DNA from: Azolla caroliniana
Lineage: Eukaryota; Polypodiophyta
Length of the DNA stretch: 64,000 nucleotides
Assembly: GCA_043228905.1 (NCBI GenBank)
Contig: JBHGNT010000013.1
Coordinates: 744,001 to 808,000, forward strand
Direction: 5' to 3'
Part shown: positions 1 through 11,132 of the stretch, in pieces
Numbering within the stretch: the stretch's first letter is position 1
Layout: each line of letters begins with the position of its first letter
Program-made: the position numbers and the translations under genes
Notes under the pieces: generated by a model
What the model saw: the letters and a program-made list of their open reading frames with translations, nothing else
The model's database searches: none
Told to the model about the DNA's origin: nothing

Positions 1-656
1 CACAAGTTACAATGCCGGCCTCAAGCCGGTCCAATTCCAAAGGGGCACAGGGGTTGTCTACAGGCAAACTTCAATCGGGGAGCACTCTGGGGCTCGCCTA
101 CGCGAGTGGACGCCTTGCGCTGGAGACGGTCCTCGTACCAGAACACCACAACTACCTGCCAAGACACCAATCGGGGAGCACGTTGCTCGCCATGCCGAGT
201 GGGGTCTTGCACAGAAGACAGAATAGTGAACCAGAACCCTCAGAATACAGGAACTCCGAACCACGCAACCCTAACAGAAAGGAAACACCGAACCCTAGTA
301 TACGAAACTAACAAGATTCAACTCAAAAAGAGAAACCCAACCCATATGGCGACGGCGAAGAAGACCTAAATGAAAGCCTAAAACGAAATAGAGTGAAGAA
401 GACCAAAGTAGAAACCCTAAGGAATAAAAGAAGAAGAAGAGAAAACTATCAAACCCTAGATCTAACGGTACACCCTCCTAACTCAAAATGGGCGACCCCT
501 TCACAAGAGACCCCTCCCTCCTTTTATAGTCCAAGGAGGCAAGGACGTTACAATGTGGGATAAATATCCCCTATTATTTTATATACATTCCCTAACATAC
601 ATGTGCACATGTTGCACATCGACGACTTTGCCCATTCCATCCGGTTTTCTCACTAT
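1..656 (+). repeat. LTR remnant, family S (5' end outside window)
   Basis: Base 1 aligns with 12418 of the complete solo LTR at 11935-13066, and similarity continues to the shared end GGTTTTCTCACTAT (651-656 here, 13041-13046 there). The last 20 bases of the family, which carry the terminal CGCGACA, are replaced at 657 by a Copia-derived sequence, so this copy is truncated on the right. It contains AAACCCTAA-rich stretches and a conserved TTTTATAGTCCAAGGAGG segment near 521. No protein is encoded; the open frames across it are chance. Confidence 0.75.
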
Positions 657-680
657 AGAAGGAGGAAAAGACAAAAACAG

Positions 681-1562
681 GGGGAGACAAGAAGAAATAG
701 GGAGCCAACTCGATTGAAGAAGTTGGCACATCTGATAAAGTCAGAACAAGCAGTGAGGGCAGTAGAGTTAAGAAGGACAAAGCCGACCAGAGGAAGAAGC
801 CCAAGACCTGGACATATTCTAATGTGGTGAAGGGACTGACGGTTGAGGACAAATTGGAGACAGCCAATTCGTCCAAGAGCTGGAACAAATCGAATGCACC
901 CGATTTGGAAGAGGTGTTTGATTCAAAGGAACTGAATTGACTGGAGGCCAAATGGACTAGAAGGTAGCAAAGGTACCGCGACAGGGAGGGAGCTGACAAG
1001 GGCCTTACGAGCGGACAAGCTAACCGAAAGGGTCGAGATGCGCGGAACCCAAGGGGTCGAAAAGCGAAGGCCCAAAGGGGTCGAGGAACACAGAACCGAA
1101 CCAGATGAGGAGCGTGAGCAAGGGGAGACAAGAAGAAATAGGGAGCCAACTCGATTGAAGAAGTTGGCACATCTGATAAAGTCAGAACAAGCAGTGAGGG
1201 CAGTAGAGTTAAGAAGGACAAAGCCGACCAGAGGAAGAAGCCCAAGACCTGGACATATTCTAATGTGGTGAAGGGCCTGACGGTTGAGGACAAATTGGAG
1301 ACAGCCAATTCGTCCAAGAGCTGGAACAAATCGAATGCACCCGATTTGGAAGAGGTGTTTGATTCAAAGGAACCGAATTGACTGGAGGCCAAATGGACTA
1401 GAAGGTAGCAAAGGTACCGCGACAGGGAGGGAGCTGACAAGGGCCTTACGAGCGGACAAGCTAACCGAAAGGGTCGAGATGCGCGGAACCCAAGGGGTCG
1501 AAAAGCGAAGGCCCAAAGGGGTCGAGGAACACAGAACCGAACCAGATGAGGAGCGTGAGCAA
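681..1562 (+). repeat. 441-bp direct tandem duplication
   Basis: Unit 1 is 681-1121 and unit 2 is 1122-1562. They are nearly identical; visible differences include GGGACTGAC versus GGGCCTGAC and AACTGAATT versus AACCGAATT. The duplication lies in the 3' non-coding region of a Copia remnant and looks recent. Confidence 0.9.
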
Positions 1563-1784
1563 GCTCAACTTGGGCTGGATCAGCTGAAGAAACGGAGACC
1601 CAGATCGGATTGGACCAATCGGTTAGGCCCGGATCGGCTGAAGAAGCAAGGGGCCGAATTGGTGGGAACCGAAAGGTCGTTGGAAAGATATTTCGCGAAG
1701 GAATATATTTGGGAGTTAGTGTAGGGGCTCACTTATGAGCATTCAAGTACTGATGGTACTTGTGTCAGTCCTTTTAAGGACTTG

Positions 1785-1792
1785 TATAAAAG
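1785..1792 (+). promoter_or_regulatory. TATA box of a Copia LTR remnant
   Basis: TATAAAAG lies inside the LTR remnant ending at 1948, in the same context as TATAAAAG at 4168 in the related LTR (followed by a GAGCACAT segment and then TCTCTGTCTCTC). It marks the old U3/R junction. Confidence 0.5.
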
Positions 1793-1948
1793 TGCTCTCT
1801 GAGCACATTCGATATGAGTTTATGTTCTGCTCTCTCTGTCTCTCCCATATACTCTCTGTGCATTTTAAGCTTTCCATTAAACCTGCGTATTGTATGTTGT
1901 TGTCCGGCTGAGCTGGTTGTGTCGACGCTTCCGCATATAACTTTTTCA

Positions 1949-2688
1949 ACCTTCCCTCTGAAGGAACACACTTCCAATTACTTCTTCTGAGTAACCAGAC
2001 CAAGGAAATTGTGGTAGGAAGGAGAAAGGGCTTTGGATCGTCCCATCAATTGTATACTTAACCGAAAGCATGATCCAGGGAGGTGACTCTAACCCAAGGG
2101 GCTCCTAGATAACTCCCATTGTGGATGCTTGAGTTCGTCTAATCCGATCAACACTCGAGGATACAAACAACCTTAGAACTTCGTAAAGAATGCAGTAACT
2201 AATATCCTAGGGAATCGGCCACAACCAATTACATGCTCATGATTACACATAGACAATATACTTAGATCACACATTAGACACATAGGATTACGCCACAAGA
2301 AACAATAATCGATTATGAATACACATAGATACAAGTATCGATCGACTATTGGTATAGCACTTACTCTCCCTCTATGTACACTTTTTGCCTAAAATAATAT
2401 TCCTGCTTCCCCACTCTTTCGATCACTCGGTATTTATATAAGCCTCCATGGTTCCTATTTCTAGGAAGCATGGCGTGTTACAATCGTTCCTCATTAAATA
2501 CTCAGCTCCCTTTATTAAGCTTTTTGTGCGTACAGCTCCGTGTCTCTTTTCACACCTTGTCCCACCAGCCAATAGCAAACAAAGATTCTATTAGAAGACT
2601 GACTCAATACAACCGATAACCTTTTTACAAGACTCCATGTCCCTTTTTATAGGGATCATGGACAATTACATCAAGAATGTAAAACCGT
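1949..2688. other. No gene seen
   Basis: About 740 bases with stops in all frames and no recognisable protein, RNA or repeat boundary. The last four bases (2685-2688, CCGT) are the left target duplication of the solo LTR that follows. Confidence 0.5.
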
Positions 2689-3355
2689 TGTCGCGGAATT
2701 TTGCAGGTACGTGTAGGATCTTAGGTGGAACCGCGGGGGTCTTGGACTAGGGAGTAGAGGGCGAATGGGAGCTTAACCTTCGTTCGACCTTTGAGCTCAA
2801 GAGGAAAGGAGAAAGAATAAGAGGTTAGCATGGTAAAGAAAATAGAGACAAGATACATCAATAAACTATATTAAGAATCCACTATACGATTACAACCATG
2901 GCTGCGTAGGCCAAATCAAAACCCTAGAAGAAACCCTAACTGGAAAAGTGAAAACCCTAAAAGTGGAAGCCCCTCAAAAGTGACCCCTCACTCCCTTGTA
3001 TAGTAGTAAGGGGTGAGGCACATTACATAAAGAGGAGTCAAATCCCCTTTCCTTTAATGGGGAATATCTCCCATGATCTTAAATCGGTGGGCCTTTAACT
3101 CTCTTCCCTCACGCTTTCAATGCCACTGCCCATCATATTTGTACCCCCATGTACTCCCCTTTCCTACGTGCCCATGTGCACACAAGTCCACATCATCATA
3201 TTTACACTCAACGAATTTTCGTAAAACACCTTACACTTTGCATTTGCTTATTTACTCCTAGGTTACAAATTTAATAAGTATATGTGCTACGTTGCACATC
3301 TCGTATTATTCGTTCTACTCGGGTTTTCCCACCATGGCTGAAAATCCTCACGACA
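2689..3355 (+). repeat. Solo LTR, family S, 667 bp, with target-site duplication
   Basis: The repeat starts TGTCGCGGAA and ends CCTCACGACA, giving imperfect terminal inverted repeats (TGTCGCG against TGTCGTG). It is flanked by CCGT on both sides (2685-2688 and 3356-3359). Start and end match the longer copy at 11935-13066, and the TTGCACATC...GGTTTTC-CAC-ATGGC segment near the end is shared by all three copies in the window. No internal coding region adjoins it, so it is a solo LTR left by LTR-LTR recombination or a non-autonomous element. The superfamily cannot be assigned from the LTR alone. Confidence 0.8.
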
Positions 3356-3521
3356 CCGTTACTACTCTATCTAATCATTTTACATACATTACATCGGCTC
3401 CCCTCATCTCACCTACCTGTCCGGCCCCACCCATATTGGTTTCGACCCGCGCTTGTCCCTATGGCCCTTTCCACACCTTGGTCGTCCTAACTAGCTAATA
3501 GTCGCTACGTGCAAAGCCATT

Positions 3522-3983
3522 TGGCTGAAAAGGCTATGGAAGGATTTGCAGGTGGAGGTGTCCGATCTAACAGTGATCTACTATGACAACCTCAGTAGTA
3601 TCCAATTAGCGAAAAACCCCATCTTCCACGCTCAGACGTAGCACATCGAAGTGCATTACCACTTCATGCACGAGCGAGTTCTCTCTAGTGAAGTGGAATT
3701 GGTGTATGTTCCGACGGATCGACAGATGGCCAACATCTTCACAAAACCTCTCAAACTTGACAAGTTGCGGCAATTCTCGGGTATGCTTGGTCTACAAAAG
3801 TTCAACTTGCCGAACTTGAGGGGGGAGTCGAGGAGAGACATGTCAACCGAGCAGGTCGAGGAGCACGGAACCAAAAGGGTCGAGGAGTGTGGGCCAAGAG
3901 GCAAGCTGGCAGAAGGAGCTGAGGTGAAGAATTCGCAAAGCAAACGGAGGAACCTCAACTTGAGCTTGAGGGGGAGTGTTTAG
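3522..3983 (+). pseudogene. Copia RNase H C-terminal fragment
   Basis: The frame reads a typical end of a Ty1/copia polyprotein: YYDNLSSIQLAKNPIFHAQT, then a stop where Lys is expected (TAG at about 3639-3641), then HIEVHYHFMHERV, VELVYVPTDRQMANIFTKPL and LDKLRQFSGMLGL. This is the last third of RNase H, which cuts the RNA strand of the hybrid during reverse transcription. Everything upstream is missing; the sequence before 3522 is unrelated. After the domain the frame stays open through a low-complexity GTCGAGGAG-rich tail to a stop at 3981-3983, just where the LTR begins. Confidence 0.85.
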
Positions 3984-4358
3984 AGACAAGCTCAGCATGA
4001 GCCGGATCAACTGAAGAAGCTGATACCCGAGTCGGCTGAAGAAGCCTACGACCAGATCAGTTAGGAGCCGACATTCCTATTTTAGTAAAATAGGAATACT
4101 ATTGATATTTAGTGTTAGAGCTCACATGTGAGCGTTGAAGTACTTGTCAGTCATTTGGAAGACATCTATAAAAGGTGCTCATTGAGCACATCATCTTGTA
4201 CAAAGTGTTATTATTTTGAATTAAGTTTGTTGTCTGCACTCTCTGTCTCTCTCACATATTGTGTATCCTCCATCTTCTGTGAATACCTAACAATCAACAA
4301 GTGCTCGGCTGAGTTGGTTGTGTCTTGTGTACTAGCTTCCACACGTTATTCTTTTACA
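3978..4358 (+). repeat. Copia 3' LTR
   Basis: A polypurine tract (CTTGAGGGGGAG) immediately precedes TGTTTAGAGACAAG, the expected PPT/LTR junction. The LTR contains TATAAAAGG at about 4168, a TCTGTCTCTCTC pyrimidine stretch, and ends near CTTTTACA. It is the sister of the LTR remnant ending at 1948. No second LTR is visible, so this is a 5'-truncated element. Confidence 0.75.
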
Positions 4359-4790
4359 GTGAGAAGCAAAGGGGATACACTGAAGCTTAAGAGAGCTATG
4401 GGGCAATGTCACTACAATACATGCATACAAGGATTGATGAATCGACACAGAGGTAGTGATCAAAACGGATTAATTTCCAATCCTAGGGTTGCACGATTTC
4501 GAACTTAGTCATGCTAAGGCTCATTGCATACATTTAGTCAGTTAATCCATAGTTCTATCACATCTCAGGCAAGAACAATGCCATAGTAAAGATGCTATTG
4601 GGGGCAAGGTATGAAGGTGAAACTGACATGATGTTCGCCCTTGATTTGTTTACAGCAGCCTGAGAAATTACTAAAGAATAGAATGTGCAAAGGCTCAAAG
4701 CCTTCAATGAAAGAGAATATTAAGGGAAATAGTTGCATATTAGCATATCTCTAACCTCAATGGTAGCGGACGCTTCCTAGTGTAAGGAAG
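4359..4790 (+). pseudogene. Left flank of a decayed Gypsy element
   Basis: Weakly coding-like sequence with many stops. If the Copia insertion at 4791-10346 is removed together with one GGAAG, the reading frame on the left (VADAS, stop, CKEEAQKI) continues into KKAYKYFMQ on the right, which belongs to the Gypsy integrase remnant at 10347-11132. This piece is therefore probably the upstream part of that element. Its own domains are too eroded to name. Confidence 0.4.
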
Positions 4791-4871
4791 TGTTGGAATT
4801 TCGGTCCCTCCGGATGGGATGTCCGGAGATGAATGACGGCAAGCCCGGTTACGGTTACGGAACCAGAGGAT

Positions 4872-5049
4872 GAGGAGTACCCGGCATGAAGCCGGATGAA
4901 GAGTACCCGGTTACGGAACTGGATGAAGATACAGGCCCGGTGAGAGTACTCACCGGATGTGAAGAGTACCCGGCATGAAGCCGGATGAAGAGTACCCGGT
5001 TTCAGAACCGGATGAAGATACAGGCCCGGTGAGAGTACTCACCGGATGT
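4872..5049 (+). repeat. Two 89-bp direct repeats in U3 of the 5' LTR
   Basis: Units 4872-4960 and 4961-5049, repeated in the 3' LTR at 9708-9796 and 9797-9885. Each contains two GAGTACCCGG motifs and the dyad GAGAGTACTCACCGG. Tandem U3 repeats upstream of a TATA box often act as enhancer modules; that role is inferred here. Confidence 0.85.
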
Positions 5050-5124
5050 GGAGACATATTTGTGAATATGTTTTCCAAGAGCCCTTTGAGGCTATATTTG
5101 TAAATAGCCCGAAAGTCATATGTG

Positions 5125-5132
5125 TATAAATA
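5125..5132 (+). promoter_or_regulatory. TATA box of Copia I LTR
   Basis: TATAAATA, repeated at 9961-9968 in the 3' LTR and at 43010-43017 in the related Copia II LTR. Its conservation across the family supports it as the core promoter. Confidence 0.7.
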
Positions 5133-5514
5133 TGACTTAGGGCAAACTGTTTAGCTGCTGCTGCTGTATGTTGTTGCCTATTGTGTATAGCCATTCTGAT
5201 GTGTGCAAGAGTGAGGAGAGCAGCCGAGAGAGAGAGAGTGAGTGAGACGAAGAGGTCGTTGCCTCTGTGTATTGCCGCCGCCTGTGGCGAAGACAGTGAG
5301 CTCAAGGTTGTTGCCTTGTAGCTTCACCATTGTACATCTCTGTTTATAGTGATAGTTGGAGTCTGAGGACTCCCGCGGTTTTTCCCATTTAGGGTTTTCC
5401 ACGTAAAATATCCTGTGTACTCTTCTCTCTATTGTCTTCGTGCATTTTGGTATTTCCCATTTTCTGTGAATTGATCCTATTCCTCGGTTGTGGCCGAGCA
5501 CTGTCTTCAACAAG

Positions 5515-5526
5515 TGGTATCAGAGC
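5515..5526 (+). other. Primer-binding site, initiator tRNA-Met type
   Basis: TGGTATCAGAGC begins two bases after the 5' LTR end and is the standard plant complement to the 3' end of initiator tRNA-Met. It primes minus-strand DNA synthesis. Confidence 0.95.
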
Positions 5527-5542
5527 AGGGTTAACACAGAAA

Positions 5543-8500
5543 ATGGAAGGCGGCGGTAGTGGGCCTCCGGGCATGATGGTGTTGAACTCACAGAACTACG
5601 CCGACTGGAAGATAAAGATGGAAGACCTTCTCATCGTCCGAGACCTGTACGAACCGAACGACAATGCCGAGATACCCAAGGGGGTAATAGAGTCGGAGTG
5701 GAAGCTCCTGAACCGGAAAGCCGTAGCGACGATCCGGCAATATGTCAATGTAAGTGTTCTGCAACATGTGGCGAACGATACGAACACCTATGAGATGTGG
5801 CAGAAGCTGTCCGGACTGTATGAGAGGAATAATGCTCTGACTTGGACCTCCCTGATGAGGAAGATAGTGAATCTTAAGTACCGGGACGGCGAGAGCATGG
5901 TCGAACACGTCAGCACGTTCATGGGATTCGTGAACCAGCTTGCGGCGATCAAGTTCCCGTTGGATGACGCAATGCAAGCCATCATGTTGATGTGTACCCT
6001 TCCGGAGAGCTGGGAGAACTTGGTAGTTACTCTCAGCACCTCCTATAAGGAAGAGAACTTGTCTTTACTAACGGTAAAGACAAGTATTCTAAATGAAGAA
6101 GCGCGTCGGAGAGATAAAGAACCGGCCTCCGACTCGAAGGCGCTGCTTACCGAATCGGAACGGGGAAGACAACGGAACCGGAGTCCGCAAAGACGGGAGA
6201 AGTCGGGGACACGGTCGCAGTCGAGGGGAAGACCTACATGCTTCTACTGTGGGAAGCCGGGGCACTTCCAGAAGAACTGTCGGCATTTCCGGAAAGACAA
6301 CGGAACCGACGGTACCGATTCGAAGAAGTCACCGGAGCGAAACGGTGCATACCGGGGAGCCACGGACCGGAGAGGTCCGGATCAGCGAGGGCAGGACCAG
6401 AAAGGAACGACGGCACTCGCGGCAAGTGAAGAAGAGATAATGCTCATTACCGAAGAGAGGGAGCTGAACCTTGCCGGTGAAGAGATGACCTGGGTGGTCG
6501 ATTCCGGAGCGTCGTTCCACCTGACCCCGGAGAAGAAATACTTCTCATCCTACACAGCCGGTGAGCACGGCTGTGTCCGGATGGGAAATGAAGGTACATG
6601 CCGGATTGCCGGCATAGGAGACGTGTGGCTGATGACATCAACCGGATGCAAGATGCTGCTGAAGGATGTCCGACACGTTCCGGAGGTTCGATTGAACCTG
6701 ATTTCGGCCGGGAGGCTAGACGATGAAGGCTACACGGGTAGCATCCGGAACGGTGTCATGAAGTTCAGCAAAGGGAGCCTGATAGTGGCTCGGGCCCGGA
6801 AGGTCAACACACTGTACCTGATGAATTCCCGGCTATGTCCGGAGGAGCTGAACGTGGCAGCTGACACTGACGGTGAGCTGTGGCACAAGAGACTGTGCCA
6901 CATGAGCGAGAAGGGGATGAAGAGGCTTGCCGAAGACAACCTGATACCGGTAAAGCACGTATACCTGGGGAAGTGTACCGACTGTCTGGCCGGTAAGCAA
7001 AACCGGACCTCCTTCCGCTCAAGACCACCGATGAGACGTAGTGTACCATTGGAGTTGGTACACACTGATGTGTGTCAGGTAGAAACGAAGTCACATGGCG
7101 GAGCCCAGTACTTCGTAACATTCATAGATGATCACAGCCGGAAGCTGTGGACGGCACCGTTGAAGACAAAGGACCAAGTATTGTCCGTCTTCAAAGAACT
7201 CCACGCGAGAGTGGAAAGGGAATCCGGCAAGAAGTTGAAAGCGATACGAGCGGATAACGGAGGGGAATACCGGGGGCAGTTCGAGGAGTACTGTCGCTCG
7301 AAGGGAATCCGGCTCGAGTTTACTGTGCCGAAGACGCCGGAACTGAAAGGGCTGGCCGAGAGGATGAACCGGACCATAATGGAGAGGGTCCGGAGTATGC
7401 TAGCACATGCGAAATTACCCAAGGGATTTTGGGCTGAGGCAATGTCGACGGCGACATATGTGATAAATAGATCACCCTCAGTACCCCTGGATGGAGACAC
7501 GCCACAGAGAGTGTGGACCGGTAAGGAAGTGTCCGACCGGCATCTGAAGGTGTTCGGGTGTCTCGCATATGTGCATGTGGCAAAGGACCGGAGAGGAAAG
7601 CTAGATCCAAAGACCCAGCCATGCATATTCCTCGGTTACGGCGATGACGAGTTCGGCTACCGAGTATGGGACCCGGTCGACAAGAAGATATTCAGGAGTT
7701 GAGATATCATCTTCATGGAGGACAAGACACTCGCCGACTGGGAGTCGGAGAAGAAGATGAAGAGCTCCAAGTCGATCGGTGAGAATCAACTCTACGAGGA
7801 GCAGTCCCGACCGGCAAGGGACCGGTTAGCACTCGAGGATCCGGCCGAAGACGGTGAAGAAACAGAACCGGCCGAGGAAGATGAAACTGATACCGGAACC
7901 GGCCCCGATCCCAAAATGGATTCGGATGAAGAGGAAACGGAGGAGCCGGTTACTGAAGCTCCGGAACGGAGATATCCTCTAAGAGAGAGAAGGGCCCCGC
8001 GGAGATTTCCGGAACCAGAGCACGTGCTGCTAACCGACGAGGGGGAGCCGGAGAGTTTTGAAGAAGCAAAGCTTGACACCCATAGCCACAGGTGGTTAAG
8101 TGCCATGCAGGAGGAGATGGATTCCCTGCATGAGAACCACACATATGAACTTGTGGAGTTGCCGAAAGGAAAGCGGGCACTTCGAAACAAGTGGGTGTTC
8201 AAGCTGAAACCGGGAGATGCCGGAAACCCCCCGAGATACAAAGCCAGGATCATGGTGAAGGGGTTCTAACAGAAGAAGGGCGTCGACTTCGACGAGATAT
8301 TTGCCCCGGTAGTGAAGATGACCTCCATCCGGACGGTGCTGAGCATAGCGGCAAGCATGGACCTCGAGGTAGAACAGATGGACGTGAAGACGGCATTCCT
8401 TCACGGTGACCTCGAAGAAGAGATCTACATGCAGCAACCGGAAGGATTCGAGAAGAAAGGGAAGGAGCACCTGGTATGCCGGTTGAAGAAGAGCCTTTAC

Positions 8501-9616
8501 GGACTGAAGCAGGCTCCCCGGCAATGGTACCGGAAGTTCGACTCTTTCATGACCGACGAAGGGTACCACAAAACGCAGTCCGATCACTGCGTGTTTGTGA
8601 AGAAGTTCGAAGGAGGAGACTTTCTAATACTCCTCCTGTACGTGGACGACATGTTGATCGTCGGACGGGACCAGGTCAAGATACGGATGCTGAAGAAAGC
8701 GCTTCACCGAACCTTCTCAATGAAGGACATGGGTCCGGCGAGGCAAATACTAGGGATGCACATCATCCGGGACCGGAGGAAGAAGCAGTTGTGGCTGTCA
8801 CAGGAGAAGTACGTGACAAAGGTGCTTCAACGGTTCAACATGTCGGAAGCAAGACCGGTCGGATCGACCCTCCCGGCAAACTGCAAGTTATCCGGCAAGC
8901 AAAGTCCCAAGACAAAGGTTGAAAAGGAGGATATGATAAAGATACCATATGCCTCTGTCGTCGGGAGCTTGATGTATGCAATGGTGTGTACCCGACCGGA
9001 CATTGGATATGCAGTCGGAGTGGTGAGCCGTTACATGAGCAATCCCGGCAAAGAGCACTGGAACGCGGTCAAATGGATACTCCGATACTTAAAGGGCACT
9101 TCGAACATGTGCCTCCGATTCGGCTCTGGTAAGCCCGAACTCGATGGATTTACCGATTCGGACATGTCGGCTGATGCAGATACCAGCCGGTCCACATCAG
9201 GGTATGTAATGACATATGCAGGGGGAGCCGTTTCGTGGCAGTCGAGACTGCAGAAGACGGTCGCGTTGTCAACCACGGAAGCGGAGTATATGGCGGCTGT
9301 TGAAGCCGGCAAGGAAATAATATGGATGAAGGACTTCATTAGAGAGCTCGGTATCCGGCAGGAGGAGTACCGACTCTACTGCGACAGTCAGAGTGCCATC
9401 CACCTTGCGAAGAACGCGGCCTATCACTCCCGGACGAAGCACATCCAGCGAAGATATCACTGGATCCGGGAAAGGATAGAAGACCATGAGTTCGTGCTGA
9501 TGAAGATCCACACGGATGAGAACGGGTCGGATATGCTGACCAAGGTGCTCACACCCGACAAGCTGGAAGCATGCCGGAAGAGGATCGGATTGGAGAGACA
9601 TCCCATGCCGAAGTGA
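5543..9616 (+). pseudogene. Copia I gag-pol polyprotein with two nonsense codons
   Basis: One reading frame of 1,357 codons runs from ATG 5543 to TGA 9614-9616, broken only by TGA at 7700 (codon 720) and TAA at 8267 (codon 909). The ATG 30 bases after the start of the primer site was chosen because an upstream in-frame opening lies in LTR sequence. Order: gag (NSQNYADWKIKMEDLL near 15-30); CCHC knuckle C233-C236-H241-C246; protease DSGAS at 320; pre-integrase WHKRLCH; integrase D509, D571, E606 (D,D-35-E); RT with YVDD at 1033-1036; RNase H with TDSD and STTEAEY. Copia II has CGA and CAG at the two stop positions, so both stops look like C-to-T changes. All visible catalytic residues are intact. 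The first stop lies after the integrase core and the second in early RT. Confidence 0.95.
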
Positions 9617-9626
9617 AGGGGGAGTT
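9616..9626 (+). other. Polypurine tract of Copia I
   Basis: AAGGGGGAGTT directly abuts the 3' LTR start (TGTTGG at 9627) and overlaps the gag-pol stop codon. It primes plus-strand synthesis. The same tract precedes the Copia II LTR at 42716. Confidence 0.9.
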
Positions 9627-10346
9627 TGTTGGAATTTCGGTCCCTCCGGATGGGATGTCCGGAGATGAATGACGGCAAGCCCGGTTACGGTTACGGAACC
9701 AGAGGATGAGGAGTACCCGGCATGAAGCCGGATGAAGAGTACCCGGTTACGGAACCGGATGAAGATACAGGCCCGGTGAGAGTACTCACCGGATGTGAAG
9801 AGTACCCGGCATGAAGCCGGATGAAGAGTACCCGGTTTCAGAACCGGATGAAGATACAGGCCCGGTGAGAGTACTCACCGGATGTAGGGACATATTTGTG
9901 AATATGTTTTCCAAGAGCCCTTTGAGGCTATATTTGTAAATAGCTCGAAAGTCATATGTGTATAAATATGACTTAGGGCAAACTGTTTAGCTGCTGCTGC
10001 TGTATGTTGTTGCCTATTGTGTATAGCCACTCTGATGTGTGCAAGAGTGAGGAGAGCAGCCGAGAGAGAGAGAGAGTGAGACGAAGAGGTCGTTGCCTCT
10101 GTGTATTGCCGCCGCCTGTGGCGAAGACAGTGAGCTCAAGGTTGTTGCCTTGTAGCTTCACCATTGTACATCTCTGTTTATAGTGATAGTTGGAGTCTGA
10201 GGACTCCCGTGGTTTTTCCCATTTAGGGTTTTCCACGTAAAATATCCTGTGTACTCTTCTCTCTATTGTCTTCGTGCATTTTGGTATTTCCCGTTTTCTG
10301 TGAATTGATCCTATTCCTCGGTTGTGGCCGAGCACTGTCTTCAACA
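9627..10346 (+). repeat. Copia I 3' LTR
   Basis: 720 bp, about 99% identical to 4791-5512. Most differences are transitions, and one 2-bp difference lies in the GA tract. It is followed by the target duplication GGAAG at 10347-10351. Confidence 0.95.
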
Positions 10347-11132
10347 GGAAGAAGCACAAAAAATCTGAAAGAAGGCGTACAAGTACTTCATGCAATGAGG
10401 GTCTCTCTCAAAGCACCCAAATAAGAGGACGAGAACATCGTTGAGGATGGTTGGTAAGGAAGAGGAAACAACTCTAGGAGGATGGGTACTTGGGCAACTT
10501 TCATGAAGCCGAAAGAGAAGTATTGGTGGCCAGGGATATATAAGGATGTTGCCCATTTCTTAGGACATGTGAAAGCTACCAAATGTACTTAAATGTGCGG
10601 CATAGAGATGAGTTGCATCCAACCTACTCATTGGGCATACACTTTAAATGGATGGTGGACATAGTATCCATGTTGATGGGGGTGGGTGAAATGAAGTACC
10701 AAGAGTGAGGACCTTACAAACCAGGTAGAAGGAAGAGTCATAAGGAGCAAAACTATGCCAACAATGCGCAAATTCCTATTAGAAGATGGCATAGCTTCGT
10801 GAGAAGAGGATAAGACAACTTGAGAGGTGGCCAAAAAACTTAAAACTAGCATTGGGCCGTTGAAGGTTGCTAGGGTTAAGAACAAGGGGAGATTCGACAA
10901 GAAGCACCAACTACAACTGAGGAAGATAAAAAAGGGAGACTAGATTATCGTTTACAACAACACTCTCAACAATCAATGTAGCTTGATGAGGAAGTTCTCA
11001 AGGTGGTGGTTTGGGCCAAATGTGATCATCAACACAAAAGACCATGCCAACTACCACCTTGCTAAACTACACAAGACAAGGTTAGGGGTATCGATAGTAA
11101 AGAAAATGGTCAAGATCTTCACAAAACGGTAG
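10347..11132 (+). pseudogene. Decayed Gypsy integrase, 3' part
   Basis: Two coding-like stretches remain. Near 10605-10690 the frame reads ELHPTYSLGIHFKWMVDIVS, resembling the start of a Gypsy integrase core. From 10863 to the stop at 11130-11132 a 90-codon frame reads GRFDKKHQLQLRKIKKGD, a stop, IIVYNNTLNNQCSLMRKFS and WWFGPNVII, ending KMVKIFTKR. That is the C-terminal DNA-binding region of a Gypsy integrase (consensus RFDKKH, KGDWVLVY, WFGPYVV). The middle of the core, with the second Asp and the Glu, is missing. Copia I separates it from its upstream part. Confidence 0.75.

Larger units (their letters stand above)
657..1948 (+). mobile_element. 3' remnant of a Copia element with duplicated 3' non-coding region
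   Basis: The piece carries the end of an internal region followed by an LTR remnant, and resembles the Copia 3' end at 3830-4358. Shared signatures are repeated GGTCGAGGA-N-CAC-GAACC modules, a CTGAAGAAG-rich segment, TATAAAAG about 30 bases before a TCTCTCTGTCTC stretch, and CGGCTGAG-TGGTTGTGTC near the LTR end. No reverse transcriptase or RNase H is left. The LTR part runs roughly 1555-1948; its TG start is not preserved. The frames open on both strands here follow from the tandem repeat and are not genes. Confidence 0.65.
4791..5512 (+). repeat. Copia I 5' LTR
   Basis: Starts TGTTGGAATTTCGG and ends GTCTTCAACA. It has a TATA box (TATAAATA, 5125-5132) and a (GA)n tract near 5226. U3 carries two 89-bp direct repeats. 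It drives transcription of the element and matches 9627-10346 at about 99%. Confidence 0.95.
4791..10346 (+). mobile_element. Complete Tork/Tnt1-like Copia retrotransposon ('Copia I')
   Basis: A full-length LTR retrotransposon: 5' LTR 4791-5512, tRNA-Met primer site 5515-5526, gag-pol 5543-9616, polypurine tract 9616-9626 and 3' LTR 9627-10346. It is flanked by the perfect 5-bp duplication GGAAG (4786-4790 and 10347-10351). The LTRs are 722 and 720 bp and, aligned by eye, differ by seven substitutions and one 2-bp indel (about 1%), so insertion was recent. Domain order protease-integrase-RT-RNase H identifies Ty1/copia; gag, CCHC and integrase sequences look Tork/Tnt1-like. Two in-frame stops make it non-autonomous as it stands. 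It lies inside an older Gypsy remnant. A diverged relative is at 40082-43401. Confidence 0.96.

Noticed and set aside
592-1440. Long minus-strand frame of about 280 codons
   Set aside because: It consists of two copies of the antisense of the 441-bp duplication inside a Copia non-coding region. It has no domain and its length comes from the repeat.
4872-5049. CRISPR-like array
   Set aside because: Two contiguous 89-bp units with no unique spacers, inside an LTR of a plant retrotransposon.
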